NCBI GenBank assembly: GCA_011125455.1
Contig: VKHO01000009.1
Coordinates: 1 to 64,000, forward strand
Direction: 5' to 3'
Origin: Chlamydiales bacterium STE3
GTDB lineage: Bacteria; Chlamydiota; Chlamydiia; Chlamydiales; Parachlamydiaceae
Length of the DNA stretch: 64,000 nucleotides
Every line of letters begins with the position of its first letter. Position 1 is the stretch's first letter. Below the pieces are notes generated by a model. That model worked only from the letters and a program-made list of their open reading frames with translations, made no database searches and had not been told where the DNA came from. Shown in pieces: positions 1-8,013 of the stretch. A program made the translations under genes and the position numbers.

Positions 1-198
1 ACAAATCCCTTCGAGAGAAACTCTTTCAAGCAATGCTTGTCTAATTTTTACTCTTTCTTCTTCTGGAATAGACTTTTTCTCGGGATTGAGAACAAATTGC
101 CTGCCACATGAAAGGCATTGATGGTTTTGTTTCCCACTATGAATATGTCCATTTTTCTTGATCGTTGTTGAATTGCACGAAAGACATGCTAAGCCCAT
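1..198 (-). CDS. IS1-family transposase, N-terminal zinc-ribbon part (runs off the window)
   Basis: The first 66 codons read on the reverse strand from an ATG at 198 continue off the left edge without a stop. The product opens with a paired CxxC...CxxC zinc ribbon (CLSC and CLSC) separated by a lysine/glycine-rich stretch, followed by RQFV and a charged helix. That arrangement is the InsA-like N-terminus of IS1-family transposases. IS1 elements with a similar single-frame transposase are common in amoeba-associated chlamydiae. The catalytic DDE part would lie outside the window, so whether the copy is intact cannot be judged. The family call is by motif only. Confidence 0.75.
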   Translation of the reverse strand, partial: MGLACLSCNSTTIKKNGHIHSGKQNHQCLSCGRQFVLNPEKKSIPEEERVKIRQALLERVSLEGIC

Positions 199-240
199 AA
201 GTTTCTCCTTGGTGTAGACAAAGAAGAAAAACCTGAAAAT
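1..240 (-). mobile_element. Start-proximal end of an IS1-type insertion sequence
   Basis: The transposase start lies about 40 bases from the likely element end, because IS1 elements have only a short leader before the transposase. A GGTG-beginning stretch at 211 is a possible outer terminal sequence. The opposite end is outside the window, so neither inverted repeats nor a target duplication can be confirmed and the right boundary is approximate. Confidence 0.5.
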
Positions 241-357
241 AGCCAGTAATGTCAAATCAATTTTTCTACAGCATTACTTGTTTATGACTATCTAATCCTT
301 TAGCTTGAATATTTTGTTGCTTTTCGTTAATAAGAAATATTTTCTTTTATTGAAAGT

Positions 358-711
358 TTATTCTTCTATCTTATTTTTTTGTTTTAATTGAGTTAAATAA
401 TTTTCCGCTTGTTTAAGCTGTGCTTCGCCTAGATGTCGAAGTTTGAAAATCATTTTAAAACCTTTTTTGTTTATAGTCATAGCCTTGGGATAATATGTTT
501 GATAAAGCTTACTCCATAACTGATCGCTATCGCTTATTTTCTGCCATTTTCGACAAACTTGCTGAGCGTTGCTAATATCGCGTGGAGGCAAAAAAGAAAA
601 GATTCTCAATGTAACATCATCAGAAAGTCCTTGAATGGAGCGAGGAAGGGAAGGAGCAGGTTTAGAAGGCTTTGGAAAGCATGAGCTAAATAAATTAATG
701 CAACTTGACAT
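358..711 (-). CDS. Small stand-alone F-box protein
   Basis: A 117-residue protein whose residues about 29-70 follow the eukaryotic F-box pattern: LSDDVTLRIFSFLPP, then the D-I-S segment, VCRKW at 52-56, and a terminal LW. In eukaryotes the F-box binds Skp1 and recruits substrates to SCF ubiquitin ligases; in bacteria it marks proteins injected into eukaryotic cells. The N-terminus is Ser/Pro/Cys rich, the C-terminal 35 residues are lysine-rich and helical, and no substrate-binding repeat (LRR, ankyrin, WD) follows. It stands alone, divergent from the next gene, beside an insertion sequence. The fold call is strong; secretion and partner are inferred. Confidence 0.8.
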   Translation of the reverse strand: MSSCINLFSSCFPKPSKPAPSLPRSIQGLSDDVTLRIFSFLPPRDISNAQQVCRKWQKISDSDQLWSKLYQTYYPKAMTINKKGFKMIFKLRHLGEAQLKQAENYLTQLKQKNKIEE

Positions 712-871
712 AAGAAACCTTGCTAAAAAGGTTAAGGTTAATATTTATTTTGCCTTACTTTCTTTTTTATGTCTATCTTTATATACTGCCGCTTAATTTT
801 ATACAGATAAAGAAAGAACGCCTTTTAGATAAACAAAAGAAAAGAAAGAGAACTTCAAATGAGTAGAATCA

Positions 872-1822
872 ATGTCTGAAAGATTTGATGAAGCGTTAAT
901 AAAACTACTAGGTTCGGTTTCGCAGGAAAAACTGAAGGAAGCCTACACAGAGCTAAGCGTTTTTTATAAAGAGCGTGAAGAAAAGCTGCCACCATTAAAG
1001 ACGTTTGAACAAAAATGCGCTTACCTCACAGCACGCTTCCCAGCTACATTTGCTGCGGTCTCAAAAGTCCTCGGTCAAATACGCTCTCTTTTCCCCACCG
1101 AAATGTGCTCTTTACTCGATTTAGGGGCAGGACCAGGAACTGCATTTTTAGCGGCTCAGGAGATTTTAGGCGAGTTACACGAAGGGGAATTAATCGAACG
1201 CGATACGGAACTCATTCAATTGGGGAAGAAGCTGGAAGAATACGCATCATCCAAAAAAGGCCATTGGTTAGCACAGGATTTAAAACATTTAGAGCTAAAA
1301 CGTTCCTATGATTTAATTATCGCTTCTTATTCAATCGGAGAGTTATCAAAAGATGAGCAATTGCAGCTCTTGCATTCCGTCTGGCCGAAAGTAGAGGGCG
1401 TTCTTGTTTTAATTGAACCGGGAACTCCTAAAGGCTTTGCCAACATTAGAGCAATGAGAGAACAGCTGCTTCAGCTGGGTGGTTTTATTATTGCCCCTTG
1501 TCCTCACCAGCAAGCATGTCCGATGGCGGAAAATGACTGGTGTCATTTCAATGTAAGATTAGAGCGCAGTAAAAACCATCGTTTGGCTAAGCAAGCAACC
1601 CTTTCCTATGAAGATGAGAAATTTTCTTTTGTTGCAGTGGCAAAGCAACCTATTCCTTTACCCACAGCAAGAATCGTGCGTCATCCGGGAAAGCACTCTG
1701 GCCATGTGAATTTCGTTCTATGCACGCGTTCTGGCATCCTAAAACAGACTATTTCTAAAAAAGAAAAAGCGGTTTATAAAGATGCCAGAAAAAAAGAATG
1801 GGGCGATGCCTTTAACGTTTAG
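872..1822 (+). CDS. Rsm22-family methyltransferase-like protein (METTL17 homologue)
   Basis: The 316-residue protein has a Rossmann SAM-binding motif (LLDLGAGPGT, residues 81-90) and a cysteine set C210, C216, C224 and C284. Its spacing resembles the 4Fe-4S ligands of mitochondrial METTL17/Rsm22, which acts in small-subunit ribosome assembly. IEPGTPKG at about 181-188 is another family-typical block. It probably acts on or near the 30S subunit; methyltransferase activity is not established for the family as a whole. Its last 11 bases overlap the convergent YtxH gene. The nearest ATG is used as start; no strong ribosome-binding site precedes it. Confidence 0.78.
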   Translation: MSERFDEALIKLLGSVSQEKLKEAYTELSVFYKEREEKLPPLKTFEQKCAYLTARFPATFAAVSKVLGQIRSLFPTEMCSLLDLGAGPGTAFLAAQEILGELHEGELIERDTELIQLGKKLEEYASSKKGHWLAQDLKHLELKRSYDLIIASYSIGELSKDEQLQLLHSVWPKVEGVLVLIEPGTPKGFANIRAMREQLLQLGGFIIAPCPHQQACPMAENDWCHFNVRLERSKNHRLAKQATLSYEDEKFSFVAVAKQPIPLPTARIVRHPGKHSGHVNFVLCTRSGILKQTISKKEKAVYKDARKKEWGDAFNV

Positions 1823-2234
1823 CAGTGCGTTTTTTAGGTTTCGCAGGGCTTGGTGCAGGCTCGCTTTCCGTTGCACCTTGGTGCGTTTTTAACATCTCAT
1901 TGATGCGCTGAGCCGGCTTGTCTGAAAAGGCATTGTAGGCCTTAACTACTTGAGCGCGGAGCTGCTTCCCTGATTTTGGTGTTAAAAAAAGTGCCATCCC
2001 TGCCCCTAGTAAAAGCCCCGCTAAGCCTCCAGTAAGGTAGTGGTTAAGGGGCTCTTCTGTGTGTTGACCATTGGAGAGCAAGTTCGAGTATTCTCTTGCT
2101 TTATCTTCGGCGCAATGAGTTTGATCCCGCAAAGCTTCCATAATTTCGAAGCGTTTTGGATACAGGGCTACGGCTATAGACCCTAATAGAGTTCCTAATG
2201 CCACCCCTCGAGCAACATTTTTCATTCTGACCAT
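1812..2234 (-). CDS. YtxH-domain protein (140 aa)
   Basis: Residues about 68-95 form a YtxH signature: a glycine-rich hydrophobic segment (GGLAGLLLGAGMALFL) followed by TPKSGKQLRAQV. A second hydrophobic stretch near residues 8-25 (GVALGTLLGSIAVALY) makes two possible membrane contacts. The C-terminus is Lys/Pro/Ala rich. YtxH proteins are small, often general-stress-associated and of unknown biochemistry. It is the last gene of a three-gene reverse-strand operon, one base after the 194-residue YtxH protein. Confidence 0.7.
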   Translation of the reverse strand: MVRMKNVARGVALGTLLGSIAVALYPKRFEIMEALRDQTHCAEDKAREYSNLLSNGQHTEEPLNHYLTGGLAGLLLGAGMALFLTPKSGKQLRAQVVKAYNAFSDKPAQRINEMLKTHQGATESEPAPSPAKPKKRTAKR

Positions 2235-2235
2235 G

Positions 2236-2820
2236 TTATCTCTCCTCTTTTTTAAGGCCTTGAAGAAAGCGGATCCCTAGAAGGGTCCAGTAAAGCGCTT
2301 TTTCAGGAAGGGAATGGCGAGCTTCATGCTGTTTGGAATAGTAGCTCATCGCATCTTGCGCTGCTTTAGCCCACGATGCAAGATGTTCTTCGGCATTTTC
2401 ACAAGTGTCATGAGCGGTTTCAGAAAAACCGTGGGCCATTTCATGCCCTTTGTCAGATAGAATTTCAAAAGTATGAGCGAGTTGCTGGCGCAGACCTTTT
2501 GAAGCGTTGGAACTTAAAAAAATAATGGCAGAGATTCCTAAAACGCTTCCAGCAATGCCTCCAATGATTTTATTGAGGTTGTTAGAAGAATGTTTTTTTC
2601 CGGTGTGCGGAAAAGTTTCAGATAGCGAATCAGCAAAATGTTTTGTCTTTTCCGACCAATCACCGCAGGTTTCACTGAGGTTATCTTTGATGGCTTCCCC
2701 AGTCTTTGAGGATAATAAAAGCGTTGCAGCAGCTCCTAAAATAGCACCTGAAACTAACCCAAAAACAACGCCTTGTACTTCAGAATGGCCTATAGCCCCT
2801 TCTTCTCTTCTATTATTCAT
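2236..2820 (-). CDS. YtxH-domain protein with two YtxH-like segments (194 aa)
   Basis: Two related segments are visible: GLVSGAILGAAATLLLSSKTGEAIKDNL near residues 18-47, and GGIAGSVLGISAIIFLSS followed by a helix near residues 88-115. Each is a glycine-rich hydrophobic helix followed by a Ser/Lys-Gly turn and an amphipathic helix. This suggests internal duplication of the YtxH unit. The middle and tail are His/Glu rich and helical. It overlaps the upstream DUF948-type gene by 8 bases. Function unknown; an envelope or stress role is inferred from the domain only. Confidence 0.7.
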   Translation of the reverse strand: MNNRREEGAIGHSEVQGVVFGLVSGAILGAAATLLLSSKTGEAIKDNLSETCGDWSEKTKHFADSLSETFPHTGKKHSSNNLNKIIGGIAGSVLGISAIIFLSSNASKGLRQQLAHTFEILSDKGHEMAHGFSETAHDTCENAEEHLASWAKAAQDAMSYYSKQHEARHSLPEKALYWTLLGIRFLQGLKKEER

Positions 2821-3232
2821 CCTTCGCTCCTTTTTTAAATTTTTGCCATAACAAGATAGCTAAACCTATAAAATCTAAAAGATCCACAATAGGAGGACTT
2901 TGTTCTTTTTTGCTTGTTGGTGAAAGAGAAATTACTTTTAATACCGTGTTATCTTTTACTTCTGCGTGACTTTTTTCCGAAAAATGGTTGATCGTAGAGC
3001 CCATTTTGGCAAGGGAGTGGAAGAGAGGTGTAGTGGCATCGATTTTTTCTTTAATTTTTTCATTAATTTCCATGCCATTTTTTATGGCCTTCTCTGCTTG
3101 TTCGGATAAATTGTCCGTTACCCTATCTACTCGAATGATAGTTCTAATCACAAAGAAAAGTAAGACAGTGGCACATAAGGCAACAAGAACAGAAGAAAGA
3201 GCAATGATCATCAAGCTTGTTTCAACACTCAT
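2813..3232 (-). CDS. DUF948-like membrane protein (139 aa)
   Basis: One N-terminal membrane helix (residues about 7-30) is followed by a charged coiled-coil region (RVDRVTDNLSEQAEKAI...). This matches DUF948, which commonly sits next to YtxH genes. It is the first gene of the DUF948-YtxH-YtxH operon. A second hydrophobic patch lies near the C-terminus (LLDFIGLAILLW, about 117-128). The intergenic stretch 3233-3425 is AT-rich and probably holds the promoter, but no clean consensus was found. Confidence 0.68.
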   Translation of the reverse strand: MSVETSLMIIALSSVLVALCATVLLFFVIRTIIRVDRVTDNLSEQAEKAIKNGMEINEKIKEKIDATTPLFHSLAKMGSTINHFSEKSHAEVKDNTVLKVISLSPTSKKEQSPPIVDLLDFIGLAILLWQKFKKGAKDE

Positions 3233-3425
3233 ATGTATTCCTTAATCCTTAATGTTATAAATGCAAAAGAATCAATTCAATTAATAACCTAGGAGAAGTT
3301 GAATATTTGTAGCGTACAAAAAGAGCATTCCTAAATATATATGAGATGTAGTTTTGAGTGTCAATACGCTTTTTATACAATAGAAAAATTACTTTGTCAA
3401 AAATAGTGAAAAACCTAACAAATTT

Positions 3426-4391
3426 TTATTTGGAGATTATTTTTTTGACTAATTTTAAAGAAGCATCGATGTCTTGAAAAGAAGGAGTTTTTCCCTTAAA
3501 TTTTACTCTATCAGATTCCTTAAGAAAGTTTTTTAAAATTTCTCGCGTTTCTGGATCAATTTGCTTATCTATGCTTGCCTGCAATAAAAATTCTTCTGTT
3601 GTTAGATAGGGTGCTTCAACGCCAAATTTTTCTTGAATAAAGAACCTGATCTGTTGATTAAGAGCTTGATAATGTCTTGGATCAAGTTTCAAAGAAAGCA
3701 TAGAATCTTCTATTTTTCGAAGAGTTCGCAAAAGCTTTATTTTTGTTGTCCCCTGTGCTTTAGTAGGTAATTTTTTACAAATTAAAACCACCGCGATACC
3801 AGAGAAAATCGTCGCAATGGCAAAGAGCAAGGTGCCAAGAGGAAAAGTATGCTGTTTGAAAAGTTGTTGAAATTCTTCTTCAGATGTTGGCTTTACAAGT
3901 TGAAGCGCGTTTGCACGACTAATCTCAATAGGATGTAGAGTGTCTGTCTTGGCCAGAGGGGCTGCAAACAGCGTCTTTTCAATGTTCATTTGCGGAATGT
4001 TTAATGTGAGGGGAGGGGGATGGAATGTCTTGACAGGTGTGGATCCATTAAAAAAAGAGATAAAAGCAAGATGAATAGCTACATGCCCTTCCACCAAAGG
4101 CACTAAAGTATAGCGAATCTGTGTTTTTTTTAACTCGCCATCTTTCTCCTCAATTGACTCTGCCGCAATGAGTTTTAAGCCTGATAATAGGCGGTTAGGC
4201 CATTGTTGAAAAGTTTCCATGCGGAATTCTGGAGGGGAGGTTGCATGCAATGTTAGGGTAATAGTTTCATCAAAATGGGGATTTAAAGAAGAAATTTCTC
4301 CCTGGATTGTAATCCTGCCATACTGATTTTGCCAAAAAAGTTCTGCTTTTAGGAAGATAGGTAAAAGAAGAAACAAAATAAGCAATTTCAT
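3426..4391 (-). CDS. BatD/DUF4381-like membrane protein of the MoxR operon
   Basis: A signal peptide (residues 1-17) precedes a beta-rich extracytoplasmic region (about 18-180), one membrane helix (about 184-205) and a cytoplasmic helical tail rich in Lys/Leu. This topology matches the BatD/DUF4381 partner found beside MoxR AAA+ and DUF58 proteins. It is the third gene of that operon and overlaps the DUF58 gene by 4 bases (ATGA), so the two are translationally coupled. The tail, with a short FKGKTPSFQDID block, is the likely contact with the ATPase/VWA complex. Family membership rests on context and topology more than on motifs. Confidence 0.65.
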   Translation of the reverse strand: MKLLILFLLLPIFLKAELFWQNQYGRITIQGEISSLNPHFDETITLTLHATSPPEFRMETFQQWPNRLLSGLKLIAAESIEEKDGELKKTQIRYTLVPLVEGHVAIHLAFISFFNGSTPVKTFHPPPLTLNIPQMNIEKTLFAAPLAKTDTLHPIEISRANALQLVKPTSEEEFQQLFKQHTFPLGTLLFAIATIFSGIAVVLICKKLPTKAQGTTKIKLLRTLRKIEDSMLSLKLDPRHYQALNQQIRFFIQEKFGVEAPYLTTEEFLLQASIDKQIDPETREILKNFLKESDRVKFKGKTPSFQDIDASLKLVKKIISK

Positions 4392-5275
4392 TTCGCCTTT
4401 CCACGTTTTTTAAAAAATTTTCTGAGTTGTGGTAGGTAAGGCATTTCCGTACTGACCTCGATAAGGGGGGCATTTAATTCGGCAAAAGTTTTAGCAAGTG
4501 CAGCTCTCTTTTGGTGCACCCTATCCTGCATCCCTTTTCTAAAGGTCTGCTCGTTTGTATCGATGAGCATCTCTTCTCCACTTTCAAGATCTTGGATATG
4601 TACAATTCCAACAGCTGGGAAAGTTTTTTCTAGAGGATCTTGAATACTAATAGCGATGAGGTCATGTTTTTTAGCAATGATTGCAGCGGCATTAGAAAAA
4701 TCACGAGAGATAAAATCGGAAAGCAGGAAAACCACGGCCCTCTGCCGCTGAACCTTCCCCAAAAAAGCGAGAGCGTTAGCGATATTTGTTTTTGGACTTT
4801 TAGCCTCGAATATGAGCAAATCCCTGATGATGCGTAACACATGGCGCACCCCTTTTGCCGGCGGGAGGTATTCCTCAATCTGATCAGAAAATAAAACGAG
4901 TCCAACCTTATCTTGGTTTTTTATACTAGAAAAAGCCAGAACGGCAGCGATTTCAGCTAAGATGGTATTTTTCAAACGTTCTTGGCTACCAAACTTTAAA
5001 GAAGAGGAGATGTCGACCAAAAGCATTACAGTGAGCTCTCGTTCTTCCCGGAAGTTTTTCACATAGGGATGGTTCATCCGCGCAGTAACATTCCAGTCAA
5101 TGCTGCGTACATCGTCTCCCGCTTGGTACTCTCTAACATCTTCAAATTCCATACCCTTGCCTTTAAATGCGGAGCGGTACATACCAGCAAGCAAATCGGT
5201 AGCGAGGTGTTCCATTTTGATATGAATATGACGGATATGCCGAAGTATTTCTTTCGAAAGCTCTTTTTGGGCCAT
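4388..5275 (-). CDS. DUF58 protein with VWA-like fold
   Basis: The 295-residue protein has the DUF58 hallmark FKGKGMEFEDVREYQAGDD near residues 37-55, RSIDWNVTARM just after, and a metal-ion-dependent adhesion-type motif (VDISSS, 87-92). DUF58 proteins are adaptor or substrate partners of MoxR AAA+ chaperones. The start codon directly abuts the moxR stop. No transmembrane segment is seen, so it is probably cytoplasmic and membrane-recruited through the BatD-like partner. Confidence 0.85.
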   Translation of the reverse strand: MAQKELSKEILRHIRHIHIKMEHLATDLLAGMYRSAFKGKGMEFEDVREYQAGDDVRSIDWNVTARMNHPYVKNFREERELTVMLLVDISSSLKFGSQERLKNTILAEIAAVLAFSSIKNQDKVGLVLFSDQIEEYLPPAKGVRHVLRIIRDLLIFEAKSPKTNIANALAFLGKVQRQRAVVFLLSDFISRDFSNAAAIIAKKHDLIAISIQDPLEKTFPAVGIVHIQDLESGEEMLIDTNEQTFRKGMQDRVHQKRAALAKTFAELNAPLIEVSTEMPYLPQLRKFFKKRGKAK

Positions 5276-6265
5276 TTAGGGCACCACAAGTTGATTAAAG
5301 ATGCGATCTAACATCTTTTCTGCTGAGACATCCTCAGCCTCAGCTTCGTAGGTACGTTTGATCCGATGCCGCAGCACGCTGTAGGCAACTTTCTTCACAT
5401 CATGGGGTGTGACATACCCTCGATTTGACAAAAATGCATGGGCCTTAGCAGCAATAACTAAGGCAATACTTGCTCGGGGAGAGGCGCCATAAAAAATCAA
5501 TTCTTTCATGGCTAATCCATATTTTTCCGGATAGCGAGTAGCAAAAACAATGTCTAGAATATAGTCGATAATTTTTGGATCAATATAAATGCTGTTGACA
5601 ACTTGGCGTGCTTCGAGGATTTGCTTAGTTGTCAGGATGCTATTGACTGTCGGCTTTTTTTCAAGAGTTGCCATTTTGGCAATAATTTCTCGCTCTTCTT
5701 CCTTGCTAGGATAATCAATTTTAATTTTCATCATAAAACGATCCATCTGTGCCTCGGGCAAAGGGTATGTTCCCTCATGTTCGATGGGATTTTGTGTGGC
5801 GAGAACTAAATAAGGTTCATCTATTTTAAATGTTTGGCCGCTAATTGTAACTTGTCGTTCTTGCATGACTTCAAGCAATGCCGACTGGACCTTAGCTGGT
5901 GCGCGATTAATTTCATCCGCGAGAAGAATATTGGTAAAAATGGGCCCTTGGCTAATAGCAAAAGAAGCATCTTTAGGATTGTAGATGGAAGTTCCGATTA
6001 AGTCCGCCGGTAATAGATCTGGTGTGAACTGAATGCGCTTAAACTGGCATTGCGTGATCTTACTTAGAGTGGTGACAGCGAGCGTTTTAGCCAAGCCGGG
6101 TAGCCCTTCCAATAAAAGGTGTCCATCGGCTAAGAGGGCGATTAGAAGACTTTGAATAAGTTCTTTCTGGCCGACAATCACCTTACTCATTTCTTCTTGG
6201 ACTTTTTTAAAATCTAGATTGGCTTTTTGCACTTCGACAGTTAGGGCATCAGTATCCACGGTCAT
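5276..6265 (-). CDS. MoxR-family AAA+ ATPase
   Basis: A 329-residue AAA+ protein with Walker A GLPGLAKT (54-61), Walker B ILLADEIN (about 113-120) and the family block RAPAKVQSALLEVMQERQVT just after. The ATQNP sensor and a C-terminal lid domain are present. MoxR ATPases act as chaperones that insert metals or mature VWA-domain proteins. It leads the moxR-DUF58-BatD-like operon. Length is normal and nothing appears missing. Confidence 0.9.
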   Translation of the reverse strand: MTVDTDALTVEVQKANLDFKKVQEEMSKVIVGQKELIQSLLIALLADGHLLLEGLPGLAKTLAVTTLSKITQCQFKRIQFTPDLLPADLIGTSIYNPKDASFAISQGPIFTNILLADEINRAPAKVQSALLEVMQERQVTISGQTFKIDEPYLVLATQNPIEHEGTYPLPEAQMDRFMMKIKIDYPSKEEEREIIAKMATLEKKPTVNSILTTKQILEARQVVNSIYIDPKIIDYILDIVFATRYPEKYGLAMKELIFYGASPRASIALVIAAKAHAFLSNRGYVTPHDVKKVAYSVLRHRIKRTYEAEAEDVSAEKMLDRIFNQLVVP

Positions 6266-6308
6266 GCGTTTACCTTTGATTGGTTACTATTTATGGTTAA
6301 ACAAAACT

Positions 6309-7376
6309 TCATATCCAATGGCGTTTTCTAAAAAAGAAAAACATTATAGCAACAGAAAGAAGCATAGCGATGAGAGTTAAAGAGAAGCCCCACGTAGATT
6401 CTAATCCTGGCATATGCGAGAAATTCATGCCGTAAAGGCTAGCAATAAATGTGAGGGGAACAAATATTGTTGTAATGACAGTTAGGACTTTCATGATTTC
6501 ATTGGTACGTTGATTAATGTTCGACATGTAAATATCGAGCATTCCAGAAACAATGTCACGAAAACCTTCAATTGTTTCTATTTCCTGTACAATATGGTCA
6601 TAGACATCATAAAAAAACAGTTTTGTGGCGTTCGAGATCAATGAAGAATCCGTTTTGCGTAGTTGGTTAATCACTTCTCGCATAGGCCAAATACTTTTCC
6701 TTAAAAGTGCCATTTCTCCTTTAGCTTGTTGAATTTCGCTTAAGGTGCTAATTTTAGGGCTGTTGAGTACATCTTCTTCCAATCCTTCTAGTTGGTTATC
6801 AATGGTCTCTAGAATTAGAAAGTAGCTATCTACAATTGCATCGAGAAGGGAGTAGGCAAGGTAATCCACGCCACTTCTGCGAATCCTATTATTAGGCACT
6901 TCGAGTCTTTCATAAAGAGCTTTAAGGAATGCGTTTTCTTTTTCGACAAAAGAGATGAGATAATTTGGCCCCAATATAAAGCTAAATTGTTCATCCTCGA
7001 TTGTCCCTTTTTCCTTGTTGTAACTTAACAGCCGTGTGACAACAAAAATATAATCTTTGTAATCTTCAACTTTAGAACGTTGGACGGGGTTCATGACATC
7101 TTCCAGCAGCAGGGAGTGTAATTTAAAGCCTTGGCCTATTTCCGCAATTTTGGCTGCGTTATTAATTCCACATACATTAATCCAGGTATTTTTATGTGCT
7201 CTAAGGTAATCAAGGCCTGTCGCTGACATGGGATTATGTTTTTTAGTGATTTTATCGTTATCATACTCTACCACGGTCATGTTCAATTTTTTTTCGATAG
7301 AGTCGCCTGTGTAAAAAAGTGTTCCAGGTGGAACGCCAATTTTTCTAGCTCGCTTTCTTAAAAATCTGCTCATCAT
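6309..7376 (-). CDS. corA: CorA-family magnesium/cobalt transporter
   Basis: The 355-residue protein ends with two membrane helices. The GMN selectivity motif is at residues 316-318 (YGMNF) at the end of the first helix, and a basic tail (RKRHWI) closes the protein. The preceding region is the long helical cytoplasmic funnel typical of CorA. It forms a pentameric Mg2+ (also Co2+/Ni2+) channel in the inner membrane. It lies 43 bases upstream of moxR on the same strand. Confidence 0.9.
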   Translation of the reverse strand: MMSRFLRKRARKIGVPPGTLFYTGDSIEKKLNMTVVEYDNDKITKKHNPMSATGLDYLRAHKNTWINVCGINNAAKIAEIGQGFKLHSLLLEDVMNPVQRSKVEDYKDYIFVVTRLLSYNKEKGTIEDEQFSFILGPNYLISFVEKENAFLKALYERLEVPNNRIRRSGVDYLAYSLLDAIVDSYFLILETIDNQLEGLEEDVLNSPKISTLSEIQQAKGEMALLRKSIWPMREVINQLRKTDSSLISNATKLFFYDVYDHIVQEIETIEGFRDIVSGMLDIYMSNINQRTNEIMKVLTVITTIFVPLTFIASLYGMNFSHMPGLESTWGFSLTLIAMLLSVAIMFFFFRKRHWI

Positions 7377-7689
7377 TTTTTTTTATGTTTTCTTTTTTAA
7401 TAGCTTGAGTTCAGGGTTTATGGCTACCATTTCCTGTACTGAGTCACTATGCAGGCTCAAATAAAGCTGAAACTCTTTGAGAGGTTGGAACATTTTCGAG
7501 ACGGAAATTTTCAGGAAAAAAAACCTGAAGTTCCCCATCTATTAAAAAAGGAGAGTTTTTACATTTACACGCTTCTAGTTTCCCGAGCAGTAAAGAGGCT
7601 AGAAGATGTCTTTACTAATTTTCCTCCCAATTACCAAAAAGATTTCGGTCAAAACTTTAATTTTAAGGTGAGACTCTGGATTGGAAAAT

Positions 7690-8013
7690 GTGCATAGACT
7701 TATCGAACGAGTCTAGCTAGAAGAACAAGGCTTTTTTGTGTAGTAAAATAGCGAAAATCCCGGTGACCTCCCAGAAGTTATGGAAGATGGAACTTCAGGA
7801 TACTTATTGGCTGCTAAAGATGTCGACAGAATAGCTCAAAATGCACTCCATTTTTTAACCTCCCCTGCCAGTTATAAACAATTTTCCCACAATATTGGAA
7901 CGCGAGTATTACACCATTTTAGGGGAATAAAATACTGCTTCGATGCGAGAATGCTTATAGCTCGATATTGCGGCGTACCATACCGATTTGACGGCGCAGT
8001 GTTTCATCTTTAG
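7690..8013 (+). pseudogene. Remnant of a family-4 glycosyltransferase
   Basis: An open stretch 7747-8013 contains LPEVMEDGTSGYLL followed by a helical tail. This is the C-terminal signature of GT-B family 4 glycosyltransferases (nucleotide-sugar binding PEV-x-DGxxG). Just upstream, in other frames and interrupted by stops, traces such as LIERV...EEQGFF resemble the preceding donor-domain helix. No N-terminal acceptor domain is recognisable. The 3' end overlaps dnaA by 59 bases, so the original stop was probably lost. The open frame at 7449-7697 may be more of the same relic but shows no motif. Confidence 0.55.

Noticed and set aside
7449-7697. 82-codon frame downstream of CorA
   Set aside because: No motif; it may belong to the glycosyltransferase relic, but nothing supports calling it a gene.
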